13,463 bases of DNA, taken from positions 14,283,705-14,297,167 of the forward strand of contig CM022667.1 in the NCBI GenBank assembly GCA_012295275.1, in the 5' to 3' direction. The notes under the pieces were generated by a model, which was not told the DNA's origin, did no database searches, and was given only the letters and a program-made list of their open reading frames with translations. The position numbers and the translations under genes are program-made. The stretch is from Chrysomallon squamiferum. Taxonomy: Eukaryota > Mollusca > Gastropoda > Neomphalida > Peltospiridae. This document shows positions 1-13,303 of this stretch, in pieces (positions within the stretch are counted from its first letter, which is position 1; every line of letters begins with the position of its first letter).

Positions 1-8
1 TTACTTAC

Positions 9-4581
<4,573 letters not shown>

Positions 4582-4733
4582 GTTATCATAAACATAAAGA
4601 ACAATGAGAAAATTAAGCAGTTCATAATGGTTATATACCTTTCCCATTATTTACTAATGGCCTATCAACGACCAATGAAATTTGAATACAAATAAATGGA
4701 CAGATCCAGCAGTTCAGTAAAGCATGACGACAT

Positions 4734-4734
<1 letters not shown>

Positions 4735-4771
<37 letters not shown>

Positions 4772-4800
4772 TGTGTGTTTTGTGTGGCTGTGTGTGTCTA
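4735..4800. repeat. (GT)n microsatellite upstream of gene A coding start
   Basis: A pure GT run to about 4770, then imperfect GT-rich sequence. It lies in the putative leader intron of gene A (4582-5673). The remainder of that interval has no convincing gene; open frames around 4919-5155 on both strands lack start context or similarity I can recognise. Confidence 0.95.
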
Positions 4801-5343
4801 TGGTATGTACCTAATTCCGTTCCTAAACCCTAAATTTATGTCAGTTTGTGAAATTACATAAATATAACTCAATATATACATTCAGTTTATAACTCAAACA
4901 CCTAATACACAGATATCCGTGGCTCTGTTTCTGCTCAGTTATGTAATTCTAGCCGACAACAGCCGATGTTGTAATTACGCCTTCTGTAGAGAATTCCCGT
5001 TGCTTCGTTTTGTAACATCCTTTGTTTTGTTGAAAACGATTGCCAGCACATGTCCGATGTCTGATCCGTGGATATGTTGTATATTTTTTGTTATTATTGT
5101 AAATCCACTGACTTGTTATAATTATGTTTAATTTTGTGTGAATGTGTCCCCACATGCGAAAAGTAATAATTCTTTTTTTTTTTTTTTGCTAATATCATTA
5201 CTCTAAATAGTTTGAATACATCACCATTAAACAATACCAGGTTATGATGCAAGATTTTATTTTCAAGTCAAGTTACAATTTTAAGTTCTAATCGGAATAA
5301 ACTTTTTTAAATATGTATGTTGCAGTTACACCTTTTTTCTTTT

Positions 5344-5455
5344 CTAATTGCAATCAGCTCTTAAAGATAAAGATGCAGGACAGCTGAATACAAGTAGAGT
5401 GATATCACAATGAGCATTTCTAAGAAAATCAATTTCCAGTTTCTCCCATCCTTCA
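5344..5455 (-). other. Possible alternative leader exon or chance ORF
   Basis: After an acceptor-like ttacattcag, the minus strand has an ATG opening the hydrophobic peptide MLIVISLYLYSAVLHLYL and then a stop. A second frame of the same stretch reads EGWEKLEIDFLRNAHCDI and also stops. The hydrophobic peptide resembles a signal sequence, but I find no good donor that would join it in phase to gene A exon 1. It may be a short leader ORF or chance. Confidence 0.15.
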
Positions 5456-5465
5456 CTGAATGTAA

Positions 5466-5516
<51 letters not shown>
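5466..5516. repeat. (AAT)n microsatellite
   Basis: About 51 bases of AAT adjoining the unique stretch 5521-5640, which has a diverged partner next to another (AAT)n at 13245-13302. Confidence 0.95.
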
Positions 5517-5518
<2 letters not shown>

Positions 5519-5673
5519 TGAAGTAATATGTGACATGAATTGTAAATTAAATATCTATATGCTAGTATGATAATGGGCTCGGTAGAATGATCTCTGACCA
5601 CTGTTAAAATGACAGGTATCATCATGCATGAATGAATAATTAAATACAAATATCATAATGTATAATAACTTAC

Positions 5674-5728
5674 TTCGTTCAATGAGAACGTCAATCTTTT
5701 AACTCAGTCTGTCATGGTTTTTTCTACT
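5674..5728 (-). other. Candidate 5' untranslated first exon of gene A
   Basis: This stretch begins about 25-30 bases downstream of a TATA box on the minus strand and ends at a perfect donor GAA|GTAAGT (5668-5673). It contains only one ATG, followed by three codons including a stop (ATG ACA GAC TGA). It would therefore be a non-coding leader exon spliced to the first coding exon near 4.6 kb, leaving a leader intron of about 1 kb. The transcription start is estimated from TATA spacing, not seen. RNA evidence would settle it. Confidence 0.4.
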
Positions 5729-5752
5729 CAATTTTCAAGTTTGCTGAACGCC

Positions 5753-5823
5753 TTTTATACGATAGTGAAAATAGATAGTTCGAATAACGTCTTTGTTGAC
5801 GTCATATAATTGTTGACGTCATA
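5753..5823 (-). promoter_or_regulatory. Candidate gene A promoter: TATA box plus two CRE octamers
   Basis: On the minus strand a TATAAAA (5753-5759, in context GTATAAAAGG) sits about 40 bases downstream of two palindromic TGACGTCA octamers (5797-5804 and 5814-5821). The two octamers lie in a 14-base direct repeat, TTGTTGACGTCATA on the plus strand, at 17-base spacing. TGACGTCA is the consensus CREB/ATF binding site. The order CRE-CRE-TATA-exon-donor points toward gene A, so inducible cAMP/CREB-type control is a reasonable inference. Binding is not shown. Confidence 0.5.
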
Positions 5824-6672
5824 ACTTCTATTTAATGTTTATAACAAATGATTCCATTGAACGACACTGTTATGTTTGTAGTGTTAAGTTGAATAAATGA
5901 TGAGACTACTGAAATATCATTAAAGTGTTTTTGTGATTAAGATTTTTAGCATATACTGCATAAAAACGAAACTGAGAAATAAAAAATAAAAAAGGATAAT
6001 GTAAACGAAAATTGCCAGACTAAATTGTTTATTTGTATACACATTTTGAAATATAGCTGAACAGACAGAAATGACAACTTCACAAATATTAAAATCTTTT
6101 GAATATAAGTAAGAAAATAAGTATTATAAATTAATATAAGATTTAAATTAGGAAATGACAAGAAAAGTTAAAAAAAACAGGCAGTCATGCGTTAAGGAAT
6201 AGCAATGTTAGGTATATTTTTAGCATTACTAATTTTTAATTAAATAAATGTAGGTGTGATGTGTGTCTGTATATAGGTTTATGTGTGTATGTGTGTATGT
6301 GTGTATATATATATATATGGTTGTGTGTGTGTGTGTCTGTGTATATATATATATATTTGTGTGTGTATGAGTGTTTAACAGGCCTTTAAGAGAATATCGT
6401 ATTTAAAAATCGTAGAAGATAATCTAGAACGTGAAAATCTGAACCCGTTTCACAGACAGTTTGTATTATTCATTCGCAGTAAGGTTGAATTACAATTTAT
6501 ACCCGTTGTCCGAAGTTGAAAATTATAATAAATAAATAAATAAATAAAACTAATAACGATGATATGCCCTGTATTTAAATACCCTAATATTTTATATTTC
6601 AGTAGTATTTTCATAAATACAAAACAAAAACAAATAATATTTCGACGTAAATGCAATTCTGTCCCAAAAGGC
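5824..6672. other. Intergenic region between gene A promoter and gene B 3' end, with GT/AT repeats
   Basis: AT-rich sequence with no supported gene. It includes a compound GT/TA microsatellite at 6252-6370 and (AAAT)n at 6529-6548. Reading frames on the minus strand are Phe/Ile/Tyr-rich, as expected of AT-rich non-coding DNA. Confidence 0.7.
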
Positions 6673-6678
6673 TTTATT
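6673..6678 (-). terminator. Candidate poly(A) signal of gene B
   Basis: AATAAA on the minus strand (context AGAAATAAAGCC) lies about 250 bases past the gene B stop codon. It is the first canonical hexamer downstream, so a 3' untranslated region of roughly 270-280 bases is inferred. Confidence 0.45.
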
Positions 6679-6926
6679 TCTGGTCAATGTCAGAAAATGC
6701 ATAGATAATTGTACATATATATATATATATAGCATACGAATGTTTTTACTTCAGCATTCAGAATTATTCAAGCACAAATGAACAAAAACAAATGTACACA
6801 GATAGATATAGAGAGATATATAATTAAACAAAAATACTTAAGATATATCGAACAGTTTCATTTTTTTAAATTTCATTATACAGTTCACTGCAAAAAATCT
6901 GAACTGTATTGAAGACGAATAAATAA

Positions 6927-7159
6927 TTATTCCTGAATAACACTGCACTGTAACAAAGTTAGTAGCGCTGTAGCGTATGTGAACGCATCTGTTGACCAAT
7001 ACAGGTATATCGAATCTTCCATTCCAAGAAACTTCTGTGGCGTCTTCACACCAAAGTGTTTCTCGTTCAACATGGCTTCGTATTCTTCTTCTGGAATGAC
7101 GCCTTCGACAAATCCCATGTAACTTTCTTGTCCTCGTTTACACTTGTTCCGTTGTAACC
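6927..7159 (-). CDS. Gene B exon 9 (3' terminal), frame conflict with exon 8
   Basis: The C-terminal part is well conserved with gene C: GFVEGVIPEEEYEAMLNEKH, then FGVKTPQKF, then YWSTDAFTYATALLTLLQ, ending SVIQE and TAA at 6927. The acceptor atattcttag fixes the 5' edge at 7159. Read on from the conserved exon 8 donor, this exon starts GYNGTSVNEDKKVTW, which aligns with gene C (YMNGTKLSYKGDF), but then stops at TGA 7067-7069 after 30 codons. A net 13-base deletion relative to gene C separates the two frames. Use of the exon 8 donor 4 bases downstream would restore the C-terminal frame. The residues matching DSRCWYPSSRL of gene C are absent. Confidence 0.72.
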
Positions 7160-8116
7160 CTAAGAATATAATACTAAAATATAAAGCCGTGGTGTAAGTA
7201 TATATATATAAAATGGTCTACATTTAAAACATACAATCATAAGATTTTAGTTGATTTCAGCAATACTGTATTTTGCATCCTTATAAATAATTCTTTATCA
7301 AAATAGCGAGTTTGTCAAGATTGTTTCCATTATTTTCCTTTTATATATTCATTTATTTGTTTGTTTGTTTGTTTATTTATTTACTTACTTTTTATTTCTT
7401 TGTTTTGTTTTGTTTTATTTTATTATATTTTATTTTTATTTTTACTTTTATTTTTATTTTTAAAGGAAAATGTTATTCATTGATGTTTGTTGTTATGTCT
7501 GGTTTATTTCTCAGGTTAATGTAAACTTAATTTCTTTATAGATTAATCACTAAGACATTTTGTTTCACTACCTAAAATTAACACACTAAAACACACACAC
7601 ACACACGAACATGCAGACACACATACACAATACGTACATCCGGCCCTATATTCCCTCCCGTGAAAAACGCGTCCTTATGTTTGTATCGACTTCCTAAGAT
7701 ATTTTTCTCCAGCCACCTGCAGCCTGCCGTCACGGTCTGATGGACATCTGTCGACGTGTCTGCAAGTAAACATGCGAAACAACACCAAGATACAATTTAC
7801 TGAACAATTCTGAATAAAAATTCTGAGGTGTATGAAGTTTATTCTGCGCTTCGAAAGGAAGTGGATTTAGAAACGGGTGTAGAACCGGTACAGAAGCAAG
7901 TTTGTAAAGGATTAATTGAGTATTTGGCGCTTCCTTATTGACTTCTAAAAACATAAATATTTATTTATTACTTACCTTTTCCATATCGAAAAAGTAACTC
8001 TTTATTACCCTTCTCGTATTTATACCAAACGTATACTTGCATCTATTTCTATAATTCCAATATATTTAGCAACAACGACAGCAGTTATTATTAATATTAT
8101 TATTATTATTATTATA

Positions 8117-8183
<67 letters not shown>

Positions 8184-9441
8184 GGCTTAAATGCAAGTTT
8201 CACAAATCTGTTAATAAAATCTTTTATAGTTGATTTTATTTCATCTTGTGGTCGGCCTATTACTAAATCTGAAATAGTACATACGTCATCTGTTCGTACA
8301 AGAAGAAAACAGGAAAACCAGCTCACCACTGAACCAGGACAATGTCTTAGTGTCGGAATCGAACACAGACCAGCTATTCATCAAGGTACTTATCACAACG
8401 GCTGTGGTCGACAGCCGGTCATCTACATTAGTTCCCTGAAATACAAAAAGAGTAGAGCACAATGCAAGTTTATCAGTAATCCTGTATAACTCGATTATAA
8501 TGTTAAGTATAAACAGAGTAAAATGATAAAATCAAATAAAGTGACAGCATGTCATTTATCTCGTATAATGTCACAAATGAACAATCCCATATAATGCAGT
8601 ACTAGAAGAAACTCGTACAATATACAGTGGACGATCATTTCCGCACACAAGCACACGTCTATTAATTCCGTGTAATCGAATTCTTCAGCAAAACAGGAAA
8701 GCGTATTGTTAAAGTTGCAGCACGGAATGGCTACCTTTCACTCATCAGCGATACCGTACACTGTAGCATTTCATTTCATCCGCATAGCGTCTTGATAGAC
8801 TTTTCTATTTTTCATTATAAAACAGCACATAGTGAGGCAGCGTGAATATTACATTTACGACAAATGATATGGTGGCATACTTTACTGCGCTGGTATGGCA
8901 GATACATCTGCAATACTTGATAACAAAACATATTTACTAAGTGAATAATTCCGATATATAATATTATACTGTTATATATATATATATATATACACGTACA
9001 TACTCAAACATACAGAAAAACAGATATATACATTGATGTACAACCAGAAAGATAGATAGATAAAAATTATAACAGATATTGATGCTAATAAGTACAACCG
9101 TTACTTTACTTACAGTGGACACATTTCCAAGGACACCATCGAAATAGATTTCGTCTGAGTTGTCACCAGGTTTAACGAGTCCTAATATTTCTTCAGTTAT
9201 TTGACCTCTGAGGAGTTCTTTAATTGTGTCATAATGTACAATGATTGCCTGAAAATGTAGATAAAACTAATAAAATGATATAAAGATGTAAATGAGCATT
9301 GTAACCCATATTCCGTATTTTATATTGCCTTGAATAAATGATCCAGTGATACAAATGATGATCGGTAAAGTGAAATGATTATAAATTTTGTTGGCTTTAG
9401 TATACGTTTGTTTAATAATACTGAGATATACGTATATTAAG

Positions 9442-9512
<71 letters not shown>

Positions 9513-10763
9513 GTAAGATGTAATGAGGTGTTTAAACACTTACAGGATGTGGCAGATTTTCTCGCAGTTTGAATCTCTCAATCACTGACAAGGTTCTAGA
9601 TAAGAACCAGTAAAAATAATTAACAGAACCATAGTAGTTCAGACCAAGATCTGGGCGTTCACAAAACTTGTTTACAGTCATATACTTTATTAGTGATGTG
9701 GTATTCAGGTAGATCTTCTATATAGAAAAAAGAAATATTTTTTTTTTTATATTCATGTGTATGATAATATATACTACATACATATGAAATTCCCTGTACT
9801 TTTCTGTGCAGTTTGTTCCCTACAATAACTATATACTCATACAGATATATATATATAAACATAAATGAAAAAACTATCATCTCTACATGTTCTTTAACTA
9901 GTTCCCACCTTCATAATAATTAATTTCTTTCTTGCTTTTTTTCTTAATTTATTTATTTTATCTTTTTGTATTTTTATTTGACTGAAATGAAAGAATTAGC
10001 GATGTGATTGTTTTCAAACCTGTAGTTCTGGGTCGTCCAATGTCTTTGCAGGAAGAACCTTTGTCAATATGGCCTCTGTCGTTGTGGAAACAATTCGGTG
10101 ACAAATAATCAGATCGATGGTGTTAGTAAGTGCTGACGCATCCCAGTGAGGCTGGAACTCGTTTAGTAGCTGAGATAATACAGTTAATTATTAGAATAGT
10201 AACGCACACCAACAGCAAAAACACAACCATCACAACCTACCATCACCATACCAATAGTAAACCAGTATTATTATTATTATTCTACAAGCACCACCACTAT
10301 TACTATCAACAATAGCAAATAATATTACTACTACATTACTACTACTACTACCAGCACTACAAACCACATTTTAGCGCCAATCACAGCAACAAGATCCACA
10401 GTTGCAACCATTACTATTACTTGTGTTAATATCGAGATCAGTTCCATTTGCCAATTCCACCACCCCATACTTACACACTTTTTACAGCCAGCAGTCAGTA
10501 TTATTATTACCACCAGCACTACTATTACCACGGCAACAGCACCACCACAACTTCTACTACTACAACTACTATTACCACTATAACATTTATTGTTACTAAC
10601 ATAATTACCACTTCTACTACTATAACATGTATTGATTGCAATATCATTAAAACACTGCTTTACAGCAGCATCAGTATCGCTGTCACCACTACTACTGTTA
10701 CTTTATTCTCAACCCATGTTGTAACGATACTGAGGTCATCGCCATTAGCTTCAGCTTCATGAA
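6927..10763 (-). CDS. Gene B: paralogue of gene A, exons 2 (partial) to 9, 5' end missing
   Basis: Eight minus-strand exons lie at 10714-10763 (cut by the gap), 10020-10169, 9544-9717, 9114-9248, 8327-8435, 7976-8035, 7638-7759 and 6927-7159. Exons 3-6 match gene A in length and phase exactly and are about 96% identical in base sequence. Exons 8 and 9 match gene C. The product would be the same secreted, unrecognised protein. The first exon (signal peptide) is not seen in 10964-12300, so it is either in the unsequenced gap or absent. Oddities are a weak exon 2 donor (GTTGAG) and a frame conflict at exon 9 (see that entry). The gene may be functional with altered splicing, or decaying. Confidence 0.72.
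7160..7637 (-). other. Gene B intron 8, T-rich with (TTTG/TTTA)n and (AC)n
   Basis: Intron of 478 bases between exons 9 and 8. It carries a T-rich tetranucleotide stretch around 7350-7480 and an AC repeat at 7590-7606. No coding signal is visible. Confidence 0.7.
7638..7759 (-). CDS. Gene B exon 8
   Basis: This 122-base exon, phase 1 to 0, follows acceptor tacttgcag and reads (D)TSTDVHQTVTAGCRWLEKNI and then LGSRYKHKDAFFTGGNIGPD. The donor GAT|GTACGT (7632-7637) sits exactly where gene C has GAC|GTAAAT. A second possible donor (GTATTG, 7628-7633) lies 4 bases further and would change the phase, which matters for exon 9. Confidence 0.8.
7976..8035 (-). CDS. Gene B exon 7, intact frame
   Basis: This 60-base exon, phase 1 to 1, lies between acceptor gcaag|TATACG and donor G|GTAAGT. 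It reads YVWYKYEKGNKELLFRYGK and joins exon 8 as YGK-DTSTDVHQ without a stop. It is the reference for judging the gene A exon 7 deletion. Confidence 0.72.
8085..8181. repeat. (TTA)n plus 31-base poly-T, gene B intron 6
   Basis: TTA repeats with minor interruptions, followed by an uninterrupted run of 31 T at 8151-8181 that gene A lacks. On the transcribed strand it is poly-A. No target-site duplication or retroelement body is visible. Confidence 0.95.
8327..8435 (-). CDS. Gene B exon 6
   Basis: This 109-base exon, phase 0 to 1, lies between acceptor atttcag and donor CAGTG|GTGAGC. It reads GTNVDDRLSTTAVVISTLMN then SWSVFDSDTKTLSWFS. It has three amino-acid and two silent changes from gene A. 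Confidence 0.8.
8972..8993. repeat. (TA)n microsatellite, gene B intron 5
   Basis: About 22 bases of TA at the place where gene A has an AC/AT compound repeat. The rest of intron 5 (8436-9113) matches gene A and shows no gene. Confidence 0.9.
9114..9248 (-). CDS. Gene B exon 5
   Basis: This 45-codon exon between acceptor ttttcag and donor ACT|GTAAGT differs from gene A at five residues (S/R, G/E, A/G, L/V, A/T), with no silent changes. The sequon is kept as NVS. Confidence 0.82.
9448..9508. repeat. Perfect (AG)n microsatellite in gene B intron 4
   Basis: About 61 bases of uninterrupted AG at the position equivalent to 1407-1564, starting 35 bases after the gene B exon 4 donor in the transcript. 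Confidence 0.97.
9544..9717 (-). CDS. Gene B exon 4
   Basis: This 58-codon exon has the same boundaries as gene A exon 4. Its residue changes from gene A are A to G, S to Y, L to F and M to V, with three silent changes. Sequon NTT is kept. A 61-base (AG)n tract starts 35 bases past the donor, far shorter than the gene A tract. Confidence 0.82.
10020..10169 (-). CDS. Gene B exon 3
   Basis: This is the 50-codon counterpart of gene A exon 3 with identical splice sites (acceptor tatctcag, donor CAG|GTTTGA). It reads LLNEFQPHWDASALTNTIDL, then IICHRIVSTTTEAI and on to DDPELQ. Six residues differ from gene A, including loss of a cysteine (VVC to IVS). Confidence 0.8.
10205..10700. repeat. Degenerate trinucleotide tract in gene B intron 2
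   Basis: Same tract as 2260-3065 but about 300 bases shorter, consistent with deletion between repeat units after the duplication. Confidence 0.9.
10714..10763 (-). CDS. Gene B exon 2, truncated by assembly gap
   Basis: The last 50 bases of exon 2 code HEAEANGDDLSIVTTW in the same frame as gene A, with one silent difference. The following donor is TGG|GTTGAG, where gene A has GTGAGA: one inserted T weakens the donor consensus. The rest of the exon falls in the run of N. Confidence 0.7.
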
Positions 10764-10963
10764 NNNNNNNNNNNNNNNNNNNNNNNNNNNNNNNNNNNNN
10801 NNNNNNNNNNNNNNNNNNNNNNNNNNNNNNNNNNNNNNNNNNNNNNNNNNNNNNNNNNNNNNNNNNNNNNNNNNNNNNNNNNNNNNNNNNNNNNNNNNNN
10901 NNNNNNNNNNNNNNNNNNNNNNNNNNNNNNNNNNNNNNNNNNNNNNNNNNNNNNNNNNNNNNN
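10764..10963. other. Assembly gap, 200 N
   Basis: Exactly 200 N, a round placeholder size, so the true gap length may be unknown. It interrupts gene B exon 2 and hides the equivalent of gene A sequence upstream of 3143, possibly including exon 1. Confidence 0.98.
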
Positions 10964-11075
10964 GTAAAACTAATGTAATAATAAACAGAAAAAACTAATA
11001 AGCACAAAATTAGCAAAAATCACAAGAAAAACAAACAATAAGAACCATTAAAGTGTATGTCATAATATTTATTAT

Positions 11076-11107
<32 letters not shown>

Positions 11108-12314
11108 CTTAATTATTATTTTAATGTTAGTTCTCGACCCCATGTAAAATAAAGACATTTCCCGATTTTCGTAGATTCTCTGCCCTGGCTGCATTTTATA
11201 AATTAATTAACATTGTCTTTGTGACTCACTAGCACAGTATAGAGAATGTCAAAGCATACGTTTCCACTTACGTAGAGTTTCAGAACACGATGCACCTAGC
11301 TAAGTCAGGAGAATTTATATATGTTTTGCACATACGGCGTATTTTGTGAAATACATATGTGTGTGTCTGTGGGTGTGTGTGTGTGTGTCTGTGTGTGTGT
11401 GTGTGTGTGCGTGTCTGCAACATAACAGCAACAGCAAATATTGTCATTTTCATTCTGAACATTATTAACCCTATTGCTTTCAGTAAGCCAGAGTTAAAAT
11501 TCCTTAAGATCGTTTTCTTCTCATCCGCACACGAATATTTGTTATTTTAATGTTTACTTGAAGGGCCGGCTCAAGGTACAGGCAGATCGGGCAATCGCCA
11601 ACTCATTTATTTGAGATCTTCAAAATATAAAGGGAAAATATTAAGTAATAATTAATAGAAACATTTTAAATTCCTTAAGTGGAGTCAAACTGTCGAGAAT
11701 CTGATTATTAATTCCTTCTGTGATGGGATCAAACTATTAAAAAGAACTGAAAAAACGACTTTATGGTTCATGAAGCGATATTCTTCATTAATTTCTATAG
11801 ATTTATTGCAACCTTGTACTACTTATAATAAATTAACAGGAAGAAAAAAAATATAGGAAAACGAAAGAAATATAGAAATGAAGAAAAAAAGGAAAACAAT
11901 TTGCAATTTCTTCCATCCTCCACTCAGTGTGAATAAAAGTTGTTTAGTTTTGCCCAGTGAATGTAAAACAAATATAATAATAATAACAACAACAACAAAA
12001 ATAATAATGATAATGATAATGATGATGATGATGATAAACGTAATAATAATAACAAAGGCAGGAGTGAAGTCATCACAAACACTTCTAAGACTTACACAGG
12101 CAGAGGAAAGAAAGACTGATCATTCTTGCCAGTGTGAGTAGAACAAATCAAAAATATTTTTTAAATTTGGTGAATGCTTTTAATAAACTGCAAGAAAAAC
12201 ACAGAGTAATATAAAGAAAAAAATAAATGAATAAATAAAAATTCGCGCAGAAACTATAAACATCATCTGTCTGTCTGACTATATCTGTGAACCTGATGGG
12301 TTCTACTTTAACGA
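10964..12314. other. Region between gene C 3' end and gene B, no supported gene
   Basis: About 1.35 kb containing (TTTA)n at 11080-11107, imperfect (GT)n at 11358-11416 and mixed AAT/AAC/ATG triplets at 11974-12053. No match to gene A exon 1, its promoter or the CRE repeat is visible. A small GC-richer patch at 11561-11600 stands out from the AT-rich surroundings and could be an old repeat fragment. Confidence 0.65.
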
Positions 12315-12596
12315 TTAGTCCTGAACGACACTGAACTGAGTCAAGGCTAGTAATGCAGTGGCGTACGTGTACGCCTCAGATGACCAATAAACGTAAAACG
12401 ATTCTTCCATTCCACGGAACTTGCGTGGCGTCTTCACACCAAAGTGTTTCTCGTTCAACATGGCTTCGTATTCGTTTTCTGGAATGACGCCTTCAACAGC
12501 TCCTATGAAGATTTCATTTGGAAAGTCCCCTTTATATGATAGTTTTGTTCCATTCATATACTGCAGTCGACTGGAAGGATACCAACATCTTGAATC
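12315..12596 (-). CDS. Gene C exon 9 (3' terminal exon)
   Basis: This 94-codon exon including TAA follows acceptor attctttcag. It begins DSRCWYPSSRLQYMNGTKLS (sequon NGT), continues EGVIPENEYEAMLNEKHFGV, and ends with the helical SEAYTYATALLALTQFSVVQD. It is the full-length reference for the C-terminus. A variant poly(A) hexamer ATTAAA (minus strand, 12179-12184) lies about 130 bases downstream of the stop. Confidence 0.8.
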   Translation of the reverse strand, partial: DSRCWYPSSRLQYMNGTKLSYKGDFPNEIFIGAVEGVIPENEYEAMLNEKHFGVKTPRKFRGMEESFYVYWSSEAYTYATALLALTQFSVVQD

Positions 12597-12942
12597 CTGA
12601 AAGAATTTACGAATTAAATAAATAAAAATCCAAATTTTATAATGTTGATCCCTGCTGTTCAATTTCGCATCCTCTATTCCAAAAGTGTTGCCATGCCAAC
12701 ACACAATTATCTAATGTAGATAGTGGGCCTATTATCTCTTTCTGTTTATCATCATTACCATCAGTATTATCGTCATCATCATTATCATCATCACCATAAC
12801 CACTGTTGTAACCACATGAATACTATGATGATATTGATGGTCATGAACATCATCATTATTATCATTATCATTTTTAATCTCATTTTTTTAATTATTATTA
12901 TTATTATCATTATCATTATGAATCTCATTGTTGTTACTACTA

Positions 12943-12994
<52 letters not shown>

Positions 12995-13144
12995 TATAGA
13001 TATAAATGTAAGTTATATTTACGTCCGGGGTTGGTGAGCCTGTCACAAAGAAGGCGTTTTCGTGTTTGTACTGACTTCCCAAGATATTTTTCTCCAACCA
13101 TCTACATCCTGACGTCACTGTCTGTTTAACATGAGAAGGCGTGT
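12315..13144 (-). CDS. Gene C: third paralogue, last two exons, 5' part outside window
   Basis: Two minus-strand exons, 13023-13144 and 12315-12596, match exons 8 and 9 of gene B but are clearly more diverged, with introns not alignable by eye. Phases agree (exon 8 enters at phase 1, leaves at 0; exon 9 enters at 0). This copy gives the intact C-terminus of the family. No match to exon 7 is present between 13145 and 13463, so it lies beyond the right edge. The frame is intact in what is visible, so this is the best candidate for a functional copy. Confidence 0.75.
12740..12996. repeat. ATC/ATT triplet tract with (TTA)n in gene C intron 8
   Basis: Imperfect ATC/ATT triplets from about 12740, ending in a nearly pure (TTA)n run at 12944-12996. 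It fills most of the 426-base intron between gene C exons 9 and 8. Confidence 0.92.
13023..13144 (-). CDS. Gene C exon 8
   Basis: This 122-base exon lies between acceptor tttttgcag and donor GAC|GTAAAT. It reads TPSHVKQTVTSGCRWLEKNI and then LGSQYKHENAFFVTGSPTPD. The core GCRWLEKNILGS is identical to gene B, while both ends vary, which supports coding function. Confidence 0.8.
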
Positions 13145-13244
13145 CTGCAAAAATAAAGCACAAGATATTTAACTTACTGTTCTGTCCAAAAAAACCACAT
13201 AAAAAAACAAACATAAAAAAAACCAGAAACAAATAAAAAGAACA

Positions 13245-13245
13245 C

Positions 13246-13302
<57 letters not shown>
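13245..13302. repeat. (AAT)n microsatellite in gene C intron 7
   Basis: About 58 bases of AAT. The remaining sequence to the right edge is intronic, with no exon 7 match, and includes a stretch (13302-13360) resembling 5530-5640. Confidence 0.95.

Positions 13303-13303
<1 letters not shown>

Larger units (their letters stand above)
7968..10763. repeat. Right copy of the A/B segmental duplication
   Basis: Direct-repeat partner of 1-3143, from the exon 7 flank (ttacttacc) to the edge of the gap in exon 2. Small insertions specific to this copy include about 19 bases near 8765-8785 and about 20 bases near 8878-8900. Confidence 0.92.

Noticed and set aside
4919-5155. Overlapping open frames on both strands, 68-70 codons
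   Set aside because: No family resemblance, no splice or promoter support, and they lie in the putative leader intron of gene A.
8151-8181. Poly-T run as the tail of a retroposed element
   Set aside because: No element body, no target-site duplication, and flanks align directly with gene A. A simple expansion within the TTA repeat explains it.
10660-11016. Reading frames running through the run of N
   Set aside because: Artefacts of translating unknown bases. Only the 50 bases of exon 2 at 10714-10763 are supported.
11359-11550. Val/Cys-repeat and Thr/His-repeat frames over the (GT)n tract
   Set aside because: Products of dinucleotide repeat translation only.
11878-12141. 87-codon plus-strand frame starting MKKKRKTICNFF
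   Set aside because: The middle is Ile/Met runs from AAT/ATG triplets. There is no conserved counterpart elsewhere in the window, and it lies in the 3' flank of gene C.
12990-13247. Extension of gene C exon 8 upstream as a hydrophobic leader (MCSFYLFLVFFMFVF)
   Set aside because: The extension crosses a clean acceptor (tttttgcag) that matches the exon 8 boundary of gene B. The hydrophobic residues come from poly-T/A-rich intron sequence.
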